A stretch of DNA of 13,377 bases. Source: Candidatus Heimdallarchaeota archaeon. GTDB lineage: Archaea; Asgardarchaeota; Heimdallarchaeia; Heimdallarchaeales; Kariarchaeaceae. A program made the position numbers and the translations under genes. The stretch covers positions 1-13,377 of the forward strand of contig JAOUKW010000072.1 in NCBI GenBank assembly GCA_029882335.1, in the 5' to 3' direction. The notes under the pieces were generated by a model. The model was not told the DNA's origin and ran no database searches. It saw nothing but the letters and a program-made list of their open reading frames with translations. Below, piece by piece: positions 1-6,326 of the stretch; the first letter of the stretch is position 1; each line of letters opens with the position of its first letter.

Positions 1-82
1 TCACACTCTCTATAGCCACATTTGTTGCTCCTTGAATTTTCAAAGAAATAATGTCAGCAGCAACTTGTTTGAGCTTATCCAT
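1..82 (-). CDS. eIF2B-like protein, probable ribose-1,5-bisphosphate isomerase (5' end only)
   Basis: Partial gene whose start codon is the ATG at 82-80 and which runs off the left edge; about 27 residues are visible. They read M-D-K-L-K-Q-V-A-A-D-I-I-S-L, then K-I-Q-G-A-T-N-V-A-I-E-S-V. The D-I-x-S-L-K-I-Q-G-A-x-x-V-A pattern is the N-terminal helix signature of the eIF2B alpha/beta/delta-like family. In archaea this family includes ribose-1,5-bisphosphate isomerase (e2b2) and aIF2B-like proteins. The isomerase converts ribose 1,5-bisphosphate, the product of AMP phosphorylase, to ribulose 1,5-bisphosphate. The AMP phosphorylase gene at 1770 supports that role, but the visible part cannot separate isomerase from initiation-factor homologue or methylthioribose-1-phosphate isomerase. 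A G-rich purine block just upstream (83-92) serves as ribosome binding site. The stretch is too short for the catalytic residues. Confidence 0.65.
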   Translation of the reverse strand, partial: MDKLKQVAADIISLKIQGATNVAIESV

Positions 83-92
83 ACTCCACCCT
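83..92 (-). promoter_or_regulatory. Ribosome binding site of the eIF2B-like gene
   Basis: Read on the minus strand, the bases before the ATG are GAGGGTGGAG-T. They contain GGTGGAG, which pairs partly with the archaeal anti-Shine-Dalgarno sequence. This supports the start at 82. An AT-rich TATA-like stretch lies just upstream (about 99-116). Confidence 0.5.
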
Positions 93-160
93 CACTACTT
101 AAATATTAAAAAATAGACATTATGTTGAGTAAAATCGCAAAGTTTATTGTAGGAATATGT

Positions 161-172
161 TTAGATATATTA
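161..172 (+). promoter_or_regulatory. TATA-like box for the phosphatase gene
   Basis: The sequence TTAGATATATTA is centred about 25 nt before the ATG at 191, the archaeal TATA-to-start-site distance. The mRNA would therefore begin at or next to the start codon (leaderless). No good Shine-Dalgarno precedes that ATG, which agrees. Confidence 0.5.
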
Positions 173-190
173 TCATAAGAGAGAAGTTGA

Positions 191-667
191 ATGAACTTAA
201 AACAAATGTTGGATCAAGCAGATAGCATAATTTTTGTTTGTTCCGGAAACATTATTCGATCTGCTTATTGTCATATTAAAAGCATACATTACAATATTCC
301 AAGATCAATATACTCTGTTGGTGTAAAGTATTACAATACAGAAATTGATCCACCAGTACGAACACGATTATTGAAGGATAATATCGATCAAAAAATAATA
401 GACTCATTTAATCCCACCCATATAACCAATTTTAACGAAAAATTAACCAAAAATGATTTATTCCTATGTATGACCAATGAACACCTAAATTTAATTCATA
501 AATATTTCCCGAATAATCCACAATTATTAATCACTCAACTATTAGATGAAAAAACAGACATAATTGATCCCTATTACACTCAAAATTATGATATAACATT
601 TACTAAACTTGATTTATGTCTACATAAATTACAGGAAAATTTTCTAAAAATCGATGATTCTAATTAA
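191..667 (+). CDS. Low-molecular-weight protein tyrosine phosphatase family protein
   Basis: A 158-residue soluble protein, the usual size for LMW phosphatases and arsenate-reductase relatives. The N-terminal beta strand leads into the phosphate-binding loop C-S-G-N-I-I-R-S (residues 17-24). This matches C-X5-R-[ST], with nucleophile Cys17 and Arg23. The acid-base Asp lies in a late D-P-Y-Y motif (126-129), as in the family. Family members hydrolyse phosphotyrosine through a cysteinyl-phosphate intermediate; some control exopolysaccharide kinases and others reduce arsenate. The second P-loop cysteine common in LMW phosphatases (C-x-G-N-x-C-R-S) is isoleucine here. The protein is rich in Asn, Ile and Lys, like the AT-rich DNA. 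The gene overlaps the convergent deacetylase gene by 4 bp at its 3' end. The family is well supported; the substrate is unknown. Confidence 0.82.
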   Translation: MNLKQMLDQADSIIFVCSGNIIRSAYCHIKSIHYNIPRSIYSVGVKYYNTEIDPPVRTRLLKDNIDQKIIDSFNPTHITNFNEKLTKNDLFLCMTNEHLNLIHKYFPNNPQLLITQLLDEKTDIIDPYYTQNYDITFTKLDLCLHKLQENFLKIDDSN

Positions 668-1584
668 AACCACCAATCTGCATGAATTAAAATTTGAACT
701 ACGCTTCCTTTTGGTAAATCATCAAGTATTGCTAGTTTATCCCAAAATGTAACTGATTTTTTATCAACAATAAAATGATGTTTACCACCTGCTTCTGAGA
801 TATAGAGATCATGACCGATTCGATAGGCCGATTTCAAATTATACTCAGTCAAATCAAGATAATTATCCCTAACCAGCTTCTGTGATACATATTTTTCTCC
901 ATGTCCTGCAACCAAGGTTATTGGAAAATGTTTCTTAAATTCCTCCACTTCTTCCTTAAATAAAGGAATAGCAGGATCTATTTTGCCTTTAGTTTTGGCT
1001 AGAGTCTCATAATGGAAGCCAACATCAAAATAAATTGAGCTTTGGGATTTAAATACCTCTATAACCTCGGAAAAAGTAAATTTTTCAGCGTTATTCCGAA
1101 GAAAGTATATTGCTGGAATTTGTAATTCAGCTTCCAATTCAATCATCTTCATTGCTCGTTTCAGACTAATATCTACATCGTGACGTACAATAATTATTGC
1201 TTTATTCGGTTTCTTAACAGGTTTGATAACCCAATCCTTCATTGCAATTAACTCTACATCAGGATTTTTAACAAGGTGTATCCAGAATTTTTTTAATCTA
1301 GACAATTTATAATCATTCTTCCAAGATTGAAATGATTGAAACAAATAAATATTGGGAAAAATAATCCCAGGTAGTATAAACATCCAAAAAATAAAATTGT
1401 AATCCATAAGTAAGTAGATAATTGAAGTCAATGACACAAGGGAATTAATAATCACTAGATACGGATAATATGGGAGTAAATCAAATATTAAAGTGGCAAA
1501 TCTATAATTTTTGGAGTAAATATACCAAAATACAAGGTGTGTTATCGCAGAAAAGACAAATAACAACCAAAAGATAAACTCCAT
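664..1584 (-). CDS. Membrane-anchored NodB-like polysaccharide deacetylase homologue
   Basis: A 306-residue protein with an N-terminal membrane part and a C-terminal enzyme-like domain. Hydrophobic segments lie at about 1-24, 38-60 and 63-83. From about residue 128 the protein resembles a divergent NodB/polysaccharide deacetylase family: R-H-D-V-D (134-138), then E-A-E-L-Q-I-P-A-I-Y-F-L, D-V-G-F-H-Y-E (187-193), A-G-H-G-E (226-230) and a terminal H-A-D-W-W-F (301-306). D136, D138 and H191 are the probable metal and catalytic residues. Such enzymes remove acetyl groups from N-acetylated sugars using a divalent metal; membrane anchoring suggests an envelope glycan or glycolipid. The substrate cannot be read from the sequence. 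A TATA-like box lies 25 nt before the start. A role together with the convergent phosphatase in surface-polymer control is speculative. Confidence 0.7.
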   Translation of the reverse strand: MEFIFWLLFVFSAITHLVFWYIYSKNYRFATLIFDLLPYYPYLVIINSLVSLTSIIYLLMDYNFIFWMFILPGIIFPNIYLFQSFQSWKNDYKLSRLKKFWIHLVKNPDVELIAMKDWVIKPVKKPNKAIIIVRHDVDISLKRAMKMIELEAELQIPAIYFLRNNAEKFTFSEVIEVFKSQSSIYFDVGFHYETLAKTKGKIDPAIPLFKEEVEEFKKHFPITLVAGHGEKYVSQKLVRDNYLDLTEYNLKSAYRIGHDLYISEAGGKHHFIVDKKSVTFWDKLAILDDLPKGSVVQILIHADWWF

Positions 1585-1603
1585 GATAATTTTTGAATCT
1601 ACT

Positions 1604-1613
1604 TCAAATTAAA
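1604..1613 (-). promoter_or_regulatory. TATA-like box for the deacetylase homologue
   Basis: On the minus strand the sequence reads TTTAATTTGA, centred about 25 nt before the ATG at 1584, consistent with a leaderless transcript. No Shine-Dalgarno sequence is visible before that ATG. Confidence 0.45.
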
Positions 1614-1757
1614 CTTTTCAGTACAACTCGATAAAATCCAATGTGTTTTGAAATTTTGTAATATTGATTAATTAAAAACTAAGAACTAGGATTAATTGAC
1701 TTATCTAAACAGATAACTAAAATAGATTATATGGTTATTATAGATTCTCGATTACTA

Positions 1758-1765
1758 GAGGTGAT
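1758..1765 (+). promoter_or_regulatory. Perfect Shine-Dalgarno sequence that fixes the AMP phosphorylase start
   Basis: GAGGTGAT is fully complementary to the conserved archaeal 16S 3' end. It ends 4 nt before the ATG at 1770. An AT-rich TATA-like stretch (GATTATATG, 1725-1733) lies about 25 nt upstream of a likely transcription start near 1753, so the earlier in-frame ATG at 1731 would probably not be transcribed. Confidence 0.75.
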
Positions 1766-1769
1766 TTAT

Positions 1770-3281
1770 ATGGAAGTAAAGATACTTGATTTTGATACAA
1801 CTGCAGAAATTGTATTCATCAATCCTAAAATAGAAGACCCAAGAGATTCACTATCAAATTTAGCACAGATTAAAATCGGGCCTAAAAAACAAATAGTCCA
1901 AGTTATTCGATCTGAATTAGTTAAAGAAAATGAAATTGGTTTACCCACTTCATTAGCACATACCATGAAAGCCGAACATGGAGATAATATAACTATTAAC
2001 CCCAGAAGACGCACAAATGTATTGAATACCATTATGAAAAAATATGATAGACAAAAATGGAGTAGTGACGATTTGAGAAGCATAATCGATGAGATGTATA
2101 CTGGAAATGTCACGGATTTAGAGATGGCAGCATTTACTCTTGCCATGCAATATGAGGATTTAAGCACAGATGAGACAGAACATCTCACCCGTTCATTTAC
2201 ACTTCATAGTGAGCAAATTGATTTTGGAGAACCAGTATATGATAAACACAGCATTGGTGGCATACCTGGAAATAAAGTTAGCTTATTGATAGTCCCCATA
2301 ATTGCAGCTGCAGGATTACTCATACCTAAAACCTCATCACGAGCAATTACATCACCATCTGGAACTGCAGATACCATGGAAGTTTTGTGTAACGTAGGTT
2401 TTAATGCAGAAGAAATTATGGAAATAGCCCCAAAAACACGAGGCATGTTGGTATGGGGTGGTCAATTAAATCTTGCACCTGTAGATTCTCAAATAATTAA
2501 AAGAGTTGAAAGGCCATTATCATTGGATCCCAAGAGTGTTATCATCGCATCGATCCTATCAAAGAAATTATCCACTGGTGTAGACCATATGGTTCTAGAC
2601 ATGCCTACCGGTGCAGAAACAAAGATGGAATCACGTGCAGAAGCTAAAGAATTATCACATCTATTTGTCGAAATAGGAAGACGAGTTGGCATTAAAATCG
2701 ATTGTGCACTGACCTATGCAGATCAACCAGTAGGACATGCAATAGGACCTGCTTTAGAAGCCAGAGAAGCATTACTTACCCTTGATGGAAAAGGTCCCAG
2801 ATCTGTATTAGAAAAATCCAATGAACTTGCAGGAATATTATTGGAAATGGCTGGTGTCGCATCACGAGGAAAAGGTGCTCATGTAGCAGAAGAATATGTA
2901 AAAAGTGGAAAGGCGCTGGAAAAATTTTATGAAATTATAGAAGCCCAAGGTGGTTCCAGAATACTACCAAAAGATATACCAGTTGGTCAGTACACATCTA
3001 CTATCACCGCAAAAGAAGATGGTTATATTTCACATATATCAAACAAACAGATAAAAAATATTGCAGCTACACTTGGGTGTCCTTCTGATAAATCAGCAGG
3101 ATTATATATTCATCGCAAAAAAGGTGAGTTCGTTAAAAAAGGCGATGTAATACTAGAACTATACTCAACCAGAGAAGGTGCTCTAGATGATGCTATGAAT
3201 ATTGCTAAATTAAAATCACCATTTTTACAAGAAGGTATGGTTTTAGAAAGAATCAGTTCAAGCCCAATTCAATTGGATTAA
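1770..3281 (+). CDS. deoA: AMP phosphorylase (archaeal thymidine phosphorylase-like)
   Basis: Cytosolic enzyme that phosphorolyses AMP, and other nucleoside 5'-monophosphates in characterised archaeal homologues, to a free base and ribose 1,5-bisphosphate. From the chosen start it has 503 residues, matching archaeal family members. It has an N-terminal beta domain (about 1-80), then the phosphorylase fold. The phosphate-binding segment K-H-S-I-G-G-I-P-G-N-K is at 159-169. The motif S-S-R-A-I-T-S-P-S-G-T-A-D-T-M-E (189-204) has the archaeal T-A-D-T-M in place of the T-L-D-K seen in bacterial thymidine phosphorylases. A C-terminal alpha/beta domain with R-K-K-G-E-F-V-K-K-G-D-V completes it. An in-frame ATG at 1731 would add 13 residues but lacks a ribosome binding site. 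The e2b2-like gene at the left edge would supply the next step; a form III RuBisCO, which would complete the pathway, is not in the window. Confidence 0.93.
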   Translation: MEVKILDFDTTAEIVFINPKIEDPRDSLSNLAQIKIGPKKQIVQVIRSELVKENEIGLPTSLAHTMKAEHGDNITINPRRRTNVLNTIMKKYDRQKWSSDDLRSIIDEMYTGNVTDLEMAAFTLAMQYEDLSTDETEHLTRSFTLHSEQIDFGEPVYDKHSIGGIPGNKVSLLIVPIIAAAGLLIPKTSSRAITSPSGTADTMEVLCNVGFNAEEIMEIAPKTRGMLVWGGQLNLAPVDSQIIKRVERPLSLDPKSVIIASILSKKLSTGVDHMVLDMPTGAETKMESRAEAKELSHLFVEIGRRVGIKIDCALTYADQPVGHAIGPALEAREALLTLDGKGPRSVLEKSNELAGILLEMAGVASRGKGAHVAEEYVKSGKALEKFYEIIEAQGGSRILPKDIPVGQYTSTITAKEDGYISHISNKQIKNIAATLGCPSDKSAGLYIHRKKGEFVKKGDVILELYSTREGALDDAMNIAKLKSPFLQEGMVLERISSSPIQLD

Positions 3282-3313
3282 ATTACAGTATTAGTCTATT
3301 GATATAGGTATCA

Positions 3314-3886
3314 TTGACTGAAGATTTAAAGAAAAACGAATATAAAATAAAACAAGTAGAATGTCCTGAATGTAAATTCGATCAGGCCAATCTAATTACA
3401 CACCTAATGGACATTCCATACTATGAAGATTATTTAATGATAAGTATTGCCTGCAATAAATGTGGCTATCGAACCAGTGATTTTCTTAATCTCACACATA
3501 AAGGACATCTACGCTTTGAATACCTAGTAGATTCTATCGAGGATCAAAATACCAAAATTGTTAGAGCTCGAGAGGCAACAGTTGAAATTCCGGAATTAGG
3601 TGTTAAATTAGAACCAGTCGGTGATGCTACAAGTTGGATCCGTAATATAGAAGGTGTCTTACTGGATTTTCAGGAAAAAATAGAATTAGCAGTTATTCAA
3701 TCAGGAGGAGATGAAGAAGCACGACTTGCCGGAGAAAAATGTCGGTATTTAATTGATGAGATGCTAATGTTTAATCAACCATTTACACTGGTAGTTGACG
3801 ACCCTTCAGGTAATTCTTTGATTATCCCCACTCAACCGGCAAAATTGGTAAGAATAGAAAAAGATACAGAAAGTCAAGAAGAATAG
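3314..3886 (+). CDS. ZPR1 zinc-finger domain protein
   Basis: A 190-residue archaeal single-domain ZPR1 homologue. The zinc finger is C17-x2-C20 and C47-x2-C50, in V-E-C-P-E-C and A-C-N-K-C-G-Y-R-T-S-D, with 26 residues between the pairs, as in ZPR1. The rest is the beta-rich ZPR1 body with L-E-P-V-G-D-A-T-S-W near 95-110. Eukaryotic ZPR1 carries two such units and binds elongation factor eEF1A as a folding chaperone; by analogy the archaeal protein may act on aEF1A, but that is inference. The start is a TTG at 3314-3316 preceded by ATAGGTATC, a partial Shine-Dalgarno. It lies 32 bp after the AMP phosphorylase stop, so the two may be co-transcribed. The acidic tail is typical. No ATG occurs near the domain start, which favours TTG. 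Confidence 0.88.
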   Translation: MTEDLKKNEYKIKQVECPECKFDQANLITHLMDIPYYEDYLMISIACNKCGYRTSDFLNLTHKGHLRFEYLVDSIEDQNTKIVRAREATVEIPELGVKLEPVGDATSWIRNIEGVLLDFQEKIELAVIQSGGDEEARLAGEKCRYLIDEMLMFNQPFTLVVDDPSGNSLIIPTQPAKLVRIEKDTESQEE

Positions 3887-3990
3887 GTTAAAGTAAATAT
3901 TTATGAATCACATTAAGAACTTAATAATTTTGTATCAACAATGTGAAAAAGATCATGAATTTAATGGTTTCTTCATTGAGGAATTATACC

Positions 3991-4006
3991 TTATTTATTA
4001 TTTTTT
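3991..4006 (+). terminator. T-rich tract, possible terminator of the AMP phosphorylase-ZPR1 unit
   Basis: TTATTTATTATTTTTT reads as a T-rich tract about 105 bp after the ZPR1 stop. Archaeal RNA polymerase often terminates at such tracts without a hairpin. In DNA this AT-rich the signal is weak. Confidence 0.3.
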
Positions 4007-4110
4007 ACAACCCATTTTGATTATTTGTTATACATAACAACAACATTATAAAAAAATTAGAATTTGCAATCAATTCAGGACACTTTCGAAAATCCTTTTA
4101 ACTTTAGATG

Positions 4111-4118
4111 AATATATC
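4111..4118 (+). promoter_or_regulatory. TATA-like box for tRNA-Gln
   Basis: AATATATC is centred about 35 nt before the tRNA 5' end. A start near 4140 would give a leader of about 8 nt, removed by RNase P. A run of eight T (4130-4137) lies between the box and the gene. Confidence 0.4.
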
Positions 4119-4148
4119 AAATTAGGGAATTTTTTTTCCAAAATACTT

Positions 4149-4221
4149 AGCCTCGTGGTGTAGTGGCCAATCATAGCGGGTTTTGGTCCCGCCGACCTGG
4201 GTTCAAATCCTGGCGAGGCTA
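4149..4221 (+). tRNA. tRNA-Gln (anticodon UUG)
   Basis: A full cloverleaf can be drawn. The 7-bp acceptor stem AGCCTCG/CGAGGCT (4149-4155, 4214-4220) is perfect. The D arm GTG...CAT contains AGTGGCCAA. The anticodon stem GCGGG/CCCGC (4176-4180, 4188-4192) encloses the loop TTTTGGT, with anticodon TTG at 4183-4185. The variable loop has 4 nt. The T arm is CTGGG-TTCAAAT-CCTGG with two wobble pairs. The discriminator base is A (4221) and no CCA is encoded, which is common in archaea. UUG reads CAA and, by wobble, CAG. In archaea this tRNA is often charged with Glu and then amidated by GatDE (known biology, not visible here). No intron is present. Confidence 0.96.
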
Positions 4222-4285
4222 TCTTCTCTTCATATTTTAAGTCCCTACGGTTTTGAAATACCAATATTGTAACTTATTAATAGTT

Positions 4286-4357
4286 CACGCCGTTTTTTCA
4301 AGCACCTACGTAAAACCCATTATTAGAGATATTTATCACTACATGCCGTTTTTCAAG
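4286..4357 (+). repeat. Two imperfect direct repeats of CAYGCCGTTTTTCAAG
   Basis: The copies at 4286-4302 and 4342-4357 differ by one base and one T in the homopolymer and start 56 bp apart. They stand out in a non-coding stretch otherwise poor in GC. Function unknown; they could be sites for a DNA-binding protein or parts of an unannotated RNA. Confidence 0.45.
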
Positions 4358-4586
4358 AAATTAATATAAAAGTTGAATCAATTTGTATTTAGATTTCTTT
4401 TGCTATCAATTATAGTTACAATAGATATAGATTGTCTATTGATGCTTGTTGCCTGTCAACATAAATTTATTAGTATTTGTTTCTAATGATCATTCTTGTA
4501 CAAGCAATCGATATAACAAAGCACTACATAATCAGAATAGTAAAAGTACAACCACAATGTTAATCTTACACTACCTAGTTCAAGTA

Positions 4587-4595
4587 TTTTTATTA
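4587..4595 (+). promoter_or_regulatory. TATA-like box for the phosphotransferase gene
   Basis: TTTTTATTA is centred about 28 nt before the ATG at 4619. The bases before the ATG (AAGAAAGCT) hold no strong Shine-Dalgarno, so a very short or absent leader is likely. Confidence 0.4.
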
Positions 4596-4618
4596 ATCAT
4601 ACAATCGTAAAGAAAGCT

Positions 4619-5584
4619 ATGATAAATGAAGAATTGAGAGGGAAAATCCTTAATATACTTATACCTCAATTAGATCCGTCAATGACATTAAATGTTGGTG
4701 ATAAAATACCCGGTGGTTGGGAATCAGATATTTATGCAATTACAGCAGAATTTAATTCTGATAATTTATACTTTGTTGTCCGAGTATTAAAGGGAGAAAA
4801 TACCACAGTTCGAGCTGAAAAAGAATATCAAGATATGATTAATCTATCGGAAATCGGCGTCTCAATACCAAAATTGTATGGATTCGGCCCATCAGGAGAA
4901 ACACATAATGGCTTTATCATAATGGAACAGATATTAGGTAATAATATGGGTGAATTAATGCTAGCAGGAGCTCCTGAAGAAATACAAAAACAAGTGATTA
5001 AAATGGTCAATTTACATCTTGGAATACAAGAAAAAGATTGGAATAAAGTTACTGAAGCTAATTATGATATCACAGCCAATCCACGCGCATTTATTAATTC
5101 TAGATTAGAAAGGTATGAAAATAAATTACAACATAGTTCATTCAAATCCATTATTGAGCCAATAATAAAAAAGCTCTACCAAGTAAACGTAGAAACAACG
5201 AAATTACAGGTAATTCATAATGACTTTCATCCTTTTAACATTCTTTACCGTTTAGATGGAACTGCTGTGATTATTGATTGGTCTGGTGTAGATTTAGGTG
5301 ATGCAAGGTTTGATGTAGCTTGGACATATCTATTAATTTCATCTTTTAATCGACAGTTGGCAGATTTTACTCTTCAAGTATATTTTTCACAAAAACCAAA
5401 TCTGCAAAATCAGTTTGATATATTTATAAAACTAGTTTGCATTCGTAGATTACTAGACATAGAAGTAATTGCAGCGTCGAATATCGACTTAGATATGGGA
5501 TCCTCACTCATTACAAATTTTATAAGTTTTGCGGAAGAAAAATTAGAAGTCCAACTTGATAAATTCAAAGAAAGATTAAGATAG
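4619..5584 (+). CDS. APH/choline-kinase-like phosphotransferase
   Basis: A 321-residue protein of the phosphotransferase enzyme family, which shares the protein-kinase fold. The N-lobe has a glycine-containing loop G-G-W-E-S-D-I-Y (32-39), the strand Y-F-V-V-R-V (51-56) and E68 in the R-A-E-K-E-Y helix. The hinge is F-I-I-M-E-Q (99-104). The C-lobe has the catalytic loop I-H-N-D-F-H-P-F-N-I-L (199-209), with D202 as base and N207 binding metal. The I-I-D-W-S-G motif (218-223) supplies D220 for the second metal, replacing DFG. Members phosphorylate small molecules (aminoglycosides, choline, homoserine, sugars) with ATP or GTP. The substrate cannot be predicted, and calling it a resistance enzyme would be unsafe. 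It is flanked by an isolated promoter and a hairpin, so it is probably monocistronic. Confidence 0.85.
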   Translation: MINEELRGKILNILIPQLDPSMTLNVGDKIPGGWESDIYAITAEFNSDNLYFVVRVLKGENTTVRAEKEYQDMINLSEIGVSIPKLYGFGPSGETHNGFIIMEQILGNNMGELMLAGAPEEIQKQVIKMVNLHLGIQEKDWNKVTEANYDITANPRAFINSRLERYENKLQHSSFKSIIEPIIKKLYQVNVETTKLQVIHNDFHPFNILYRLDGTAVIIDWSGVDLGDARFDVAWTYLLISSFNRQLADFTLQVYFSQKPNLQNQFDIFIKLVCIRRLLDIEVIAASNIDLDMGSSLITNFISFAEEKLEVQLDKFKERLR

Positions 5585-5598
5585 AAATAATTTTGAAA

Positions 5599-5625
5599 GG
5601 AATTGGATATTATTTATCCAATTTC
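5599..5625 (+). terminator. Hairpin after the phosphotransferase gene, probable terminator
   Basis: The perfect inverted repeat AATTGGATA (5601-5609) / TATCCAATT (5615-5623) has a 5-nt loop and extends to 11 bp with one G-T pair. It begins about 15 nt after the stop codon and is followed by a modest T-rich stretch (CCATTTTAAC). It could end transcription or protect the mRNA 3' end. It is the clearest hairpin in the window. Confidence 0.5.
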
Positions 5626-5717
5626 ACCATTTTAACAAAATAAAATTATCTGATATTTTTGAACAATCTCCAATATTTAGTCTAAAACTATTTGAGATTT
5701 AATTACTATATTCAGAT

Positions 5718-6227
5718 ATGGATAAATCACCTAGTGAATCGGAAACAGAGACTGTTCAATTGATGATGCCGTCTCATAGTAATCCATCAATGAGAGATGG
5801 AAGTGTCGAATTGGGATCTGTTAATGGTGGAGCGATTTTGAATCTTATTGATAATGTTGCAGGACTTGCAGCACTTAGACATTGTCGAACTCGAACAGTC
5901 ACTGCCTCTATTGATAGTATGAGTTTTTTAAATCCCGTAAAAGTAGGAGAATTATTGATACTAAAGGCAAGTGTTAATTATGTCGGTAGTACATCACTCG
6001 AAGTTGGAGTAAGAGTAGAGACTGAAAACTTACGATCTGGAGAGAGAAAACATACAGGAACAGCCTATCTTACGTTTGTGTCCGTAGATCAAGAAGGAAA
6101 ACCAATACCAGCACCTAAATTGAAGTTGGAAACAGCAGAGCAACATAAGAGATATGAAGCTGCAAAGATTCGATTAGAGAATAGAAAACGATTTAGAAAT
6201 GAAGAAAAAAATAGATTAAAGAAATAA
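5718..6227 (+). CDS. Hotdog-fold acyl-CoA thioesterase (YciA/ACOT-like)
   Basis: A 169-residue single hotdog domain, probably hydrolysing acyl-CoA to free acid and CoA in the cytosol. Family features are M-P-S-H-S-N-P (17-23), the central helix N-G-G-A-I-L-N-L-I-D-N-V-A-G (36-49) with probable catalytic D45, V-T-A-S-I-D (61-66), F-L-N-P-V-K-V-G-E (70-78), S-T-S-L-E-V-G-V-R-V-E (91-101), and A-Y-L-T-F-V-S-V-D (116-124). N22 to D45 is longer than in standard YciA proteins because of an extra R-D-G-S-V-E-L-G-S stretch. The C-terminus (from about 140) is a lysine/arginine-rich helix. The acyl specificity is not visible. It is 99 bp upstream of the archaeosortase gene and shares the window with other acyl-CoA enzymes. 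Confidence 0.85.
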   Translation: MDKSPSESETETVQLMMPSHSNPSMRDGSVELGSVNGGAILNLIDNVAGLAALRHCRTRTVTASIDSMSFLNPVKVGELLILKASVNYVGSTSLEVGVRVETENLRSGERKHTGTAYLTFVSVDQEGKPIPAPKLKLETAEQHKRYEAAKIRLENRKRFRNEEKNRLKK

Positions 6228-6290
6228 AATATTTGTTATGTAACTAAAATTCTACTGAAATAATGATTGTAAGAAATGAATTAGCAAAGA

Positions 6291-6300
6291 TTTAAAGATA
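6291..6300 (+). promoter_or_regulatory. TATA-like box for the archaeosortase gene
   Basis: TTTAAAGATA is centred about 31 nt before the ATG at 6327, which would leave a leader of only a few bases. No Shine-Dalgarno is seen before this ATG. Confidence 0.4.
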
Positions 6301-6326
6301 ATGAAATTAATAGACAATATGCAGTC

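Larger units (their letters stand above)
3887..4148. other. Intergenic region with dyads upstream of tRNA-Gln
   Basis: About 260 bp without a credible gene. It holds a possible stem TCACATT (3908-3914) / AATGTGA (3940-3946) with a 25-nt loop, a T-rich tract (3991-4006) that could end the ZPR1 transcript, and the near-perfect dyad TTGTTAT-AC-ATAACAA at 4025-4040. The tRNA promoter lies at its right end. Confidence 0.4.
4222..4618. other. Gene-free region between tRNA-Gln and the phosphotransferase gene
   Basis: About 400 bp with no credible coding region on either strand. Directly after the tRNA is a pyrimidine-rich stretch (TCTTCTCTTCATATTTT, 4222-4238) that could terminate its transcript. 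Two near-identical short copies follow: CACGCCGTTTTTTCAAG (4286-4302) and CATGCCGTTTTTCAAG (4342-4357). A weaker relative, CCTACGGTTTTGAA, is near 4244. The right half contains the palindromes ATGATCAT (4486-4493) and CTTGTACAAG (4495-4504), and a distant inverted pair GCTTGT/ACAAGC. The last 35 bp hold the promoter of the next gene. A small RNA gene is possible but not shown. Confidence 0.4.

Noticed and set aside
1731..1769. 13-residue N-terminal extension of AMP phosphorylase
   Set aside because: The upstream ATG lacks a ribosome binding site and sits in the probable TATA region, whereas the ATG at 1770 has a perfect Shine-Dalgarno and gives the normal length.
1766..2692. Several minus-strand open frames within the AMP phosphorylase gene
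   Set aside because: They are reverse-frame shadows of a strongly conserved gene, with no domain features of their own.
4149..4221. tRNA as an integrated-element attachment site
   Set aside because: No second copy of the tRNA 3' end and no integrase gene are visible in the window.
4070..4264. 64-codon minus-strand open frame
   Set aside because: It lies antisense over tRNA-Gln, and its S-P-G-F-E-P-R stretch is a well-known artefact of translating a tRNA T arm in reverse.
4222..4618. CRISPR array
   Set aside because: Only two short imperfect repeats occur, without regular spacing or repeat-length units.
4619..5584. Antibiotic resistance gene
   Set aside because: The protein is only a family-level match to APH-like phosphotransferases; nothing identifies an aminoglycoside substrate.
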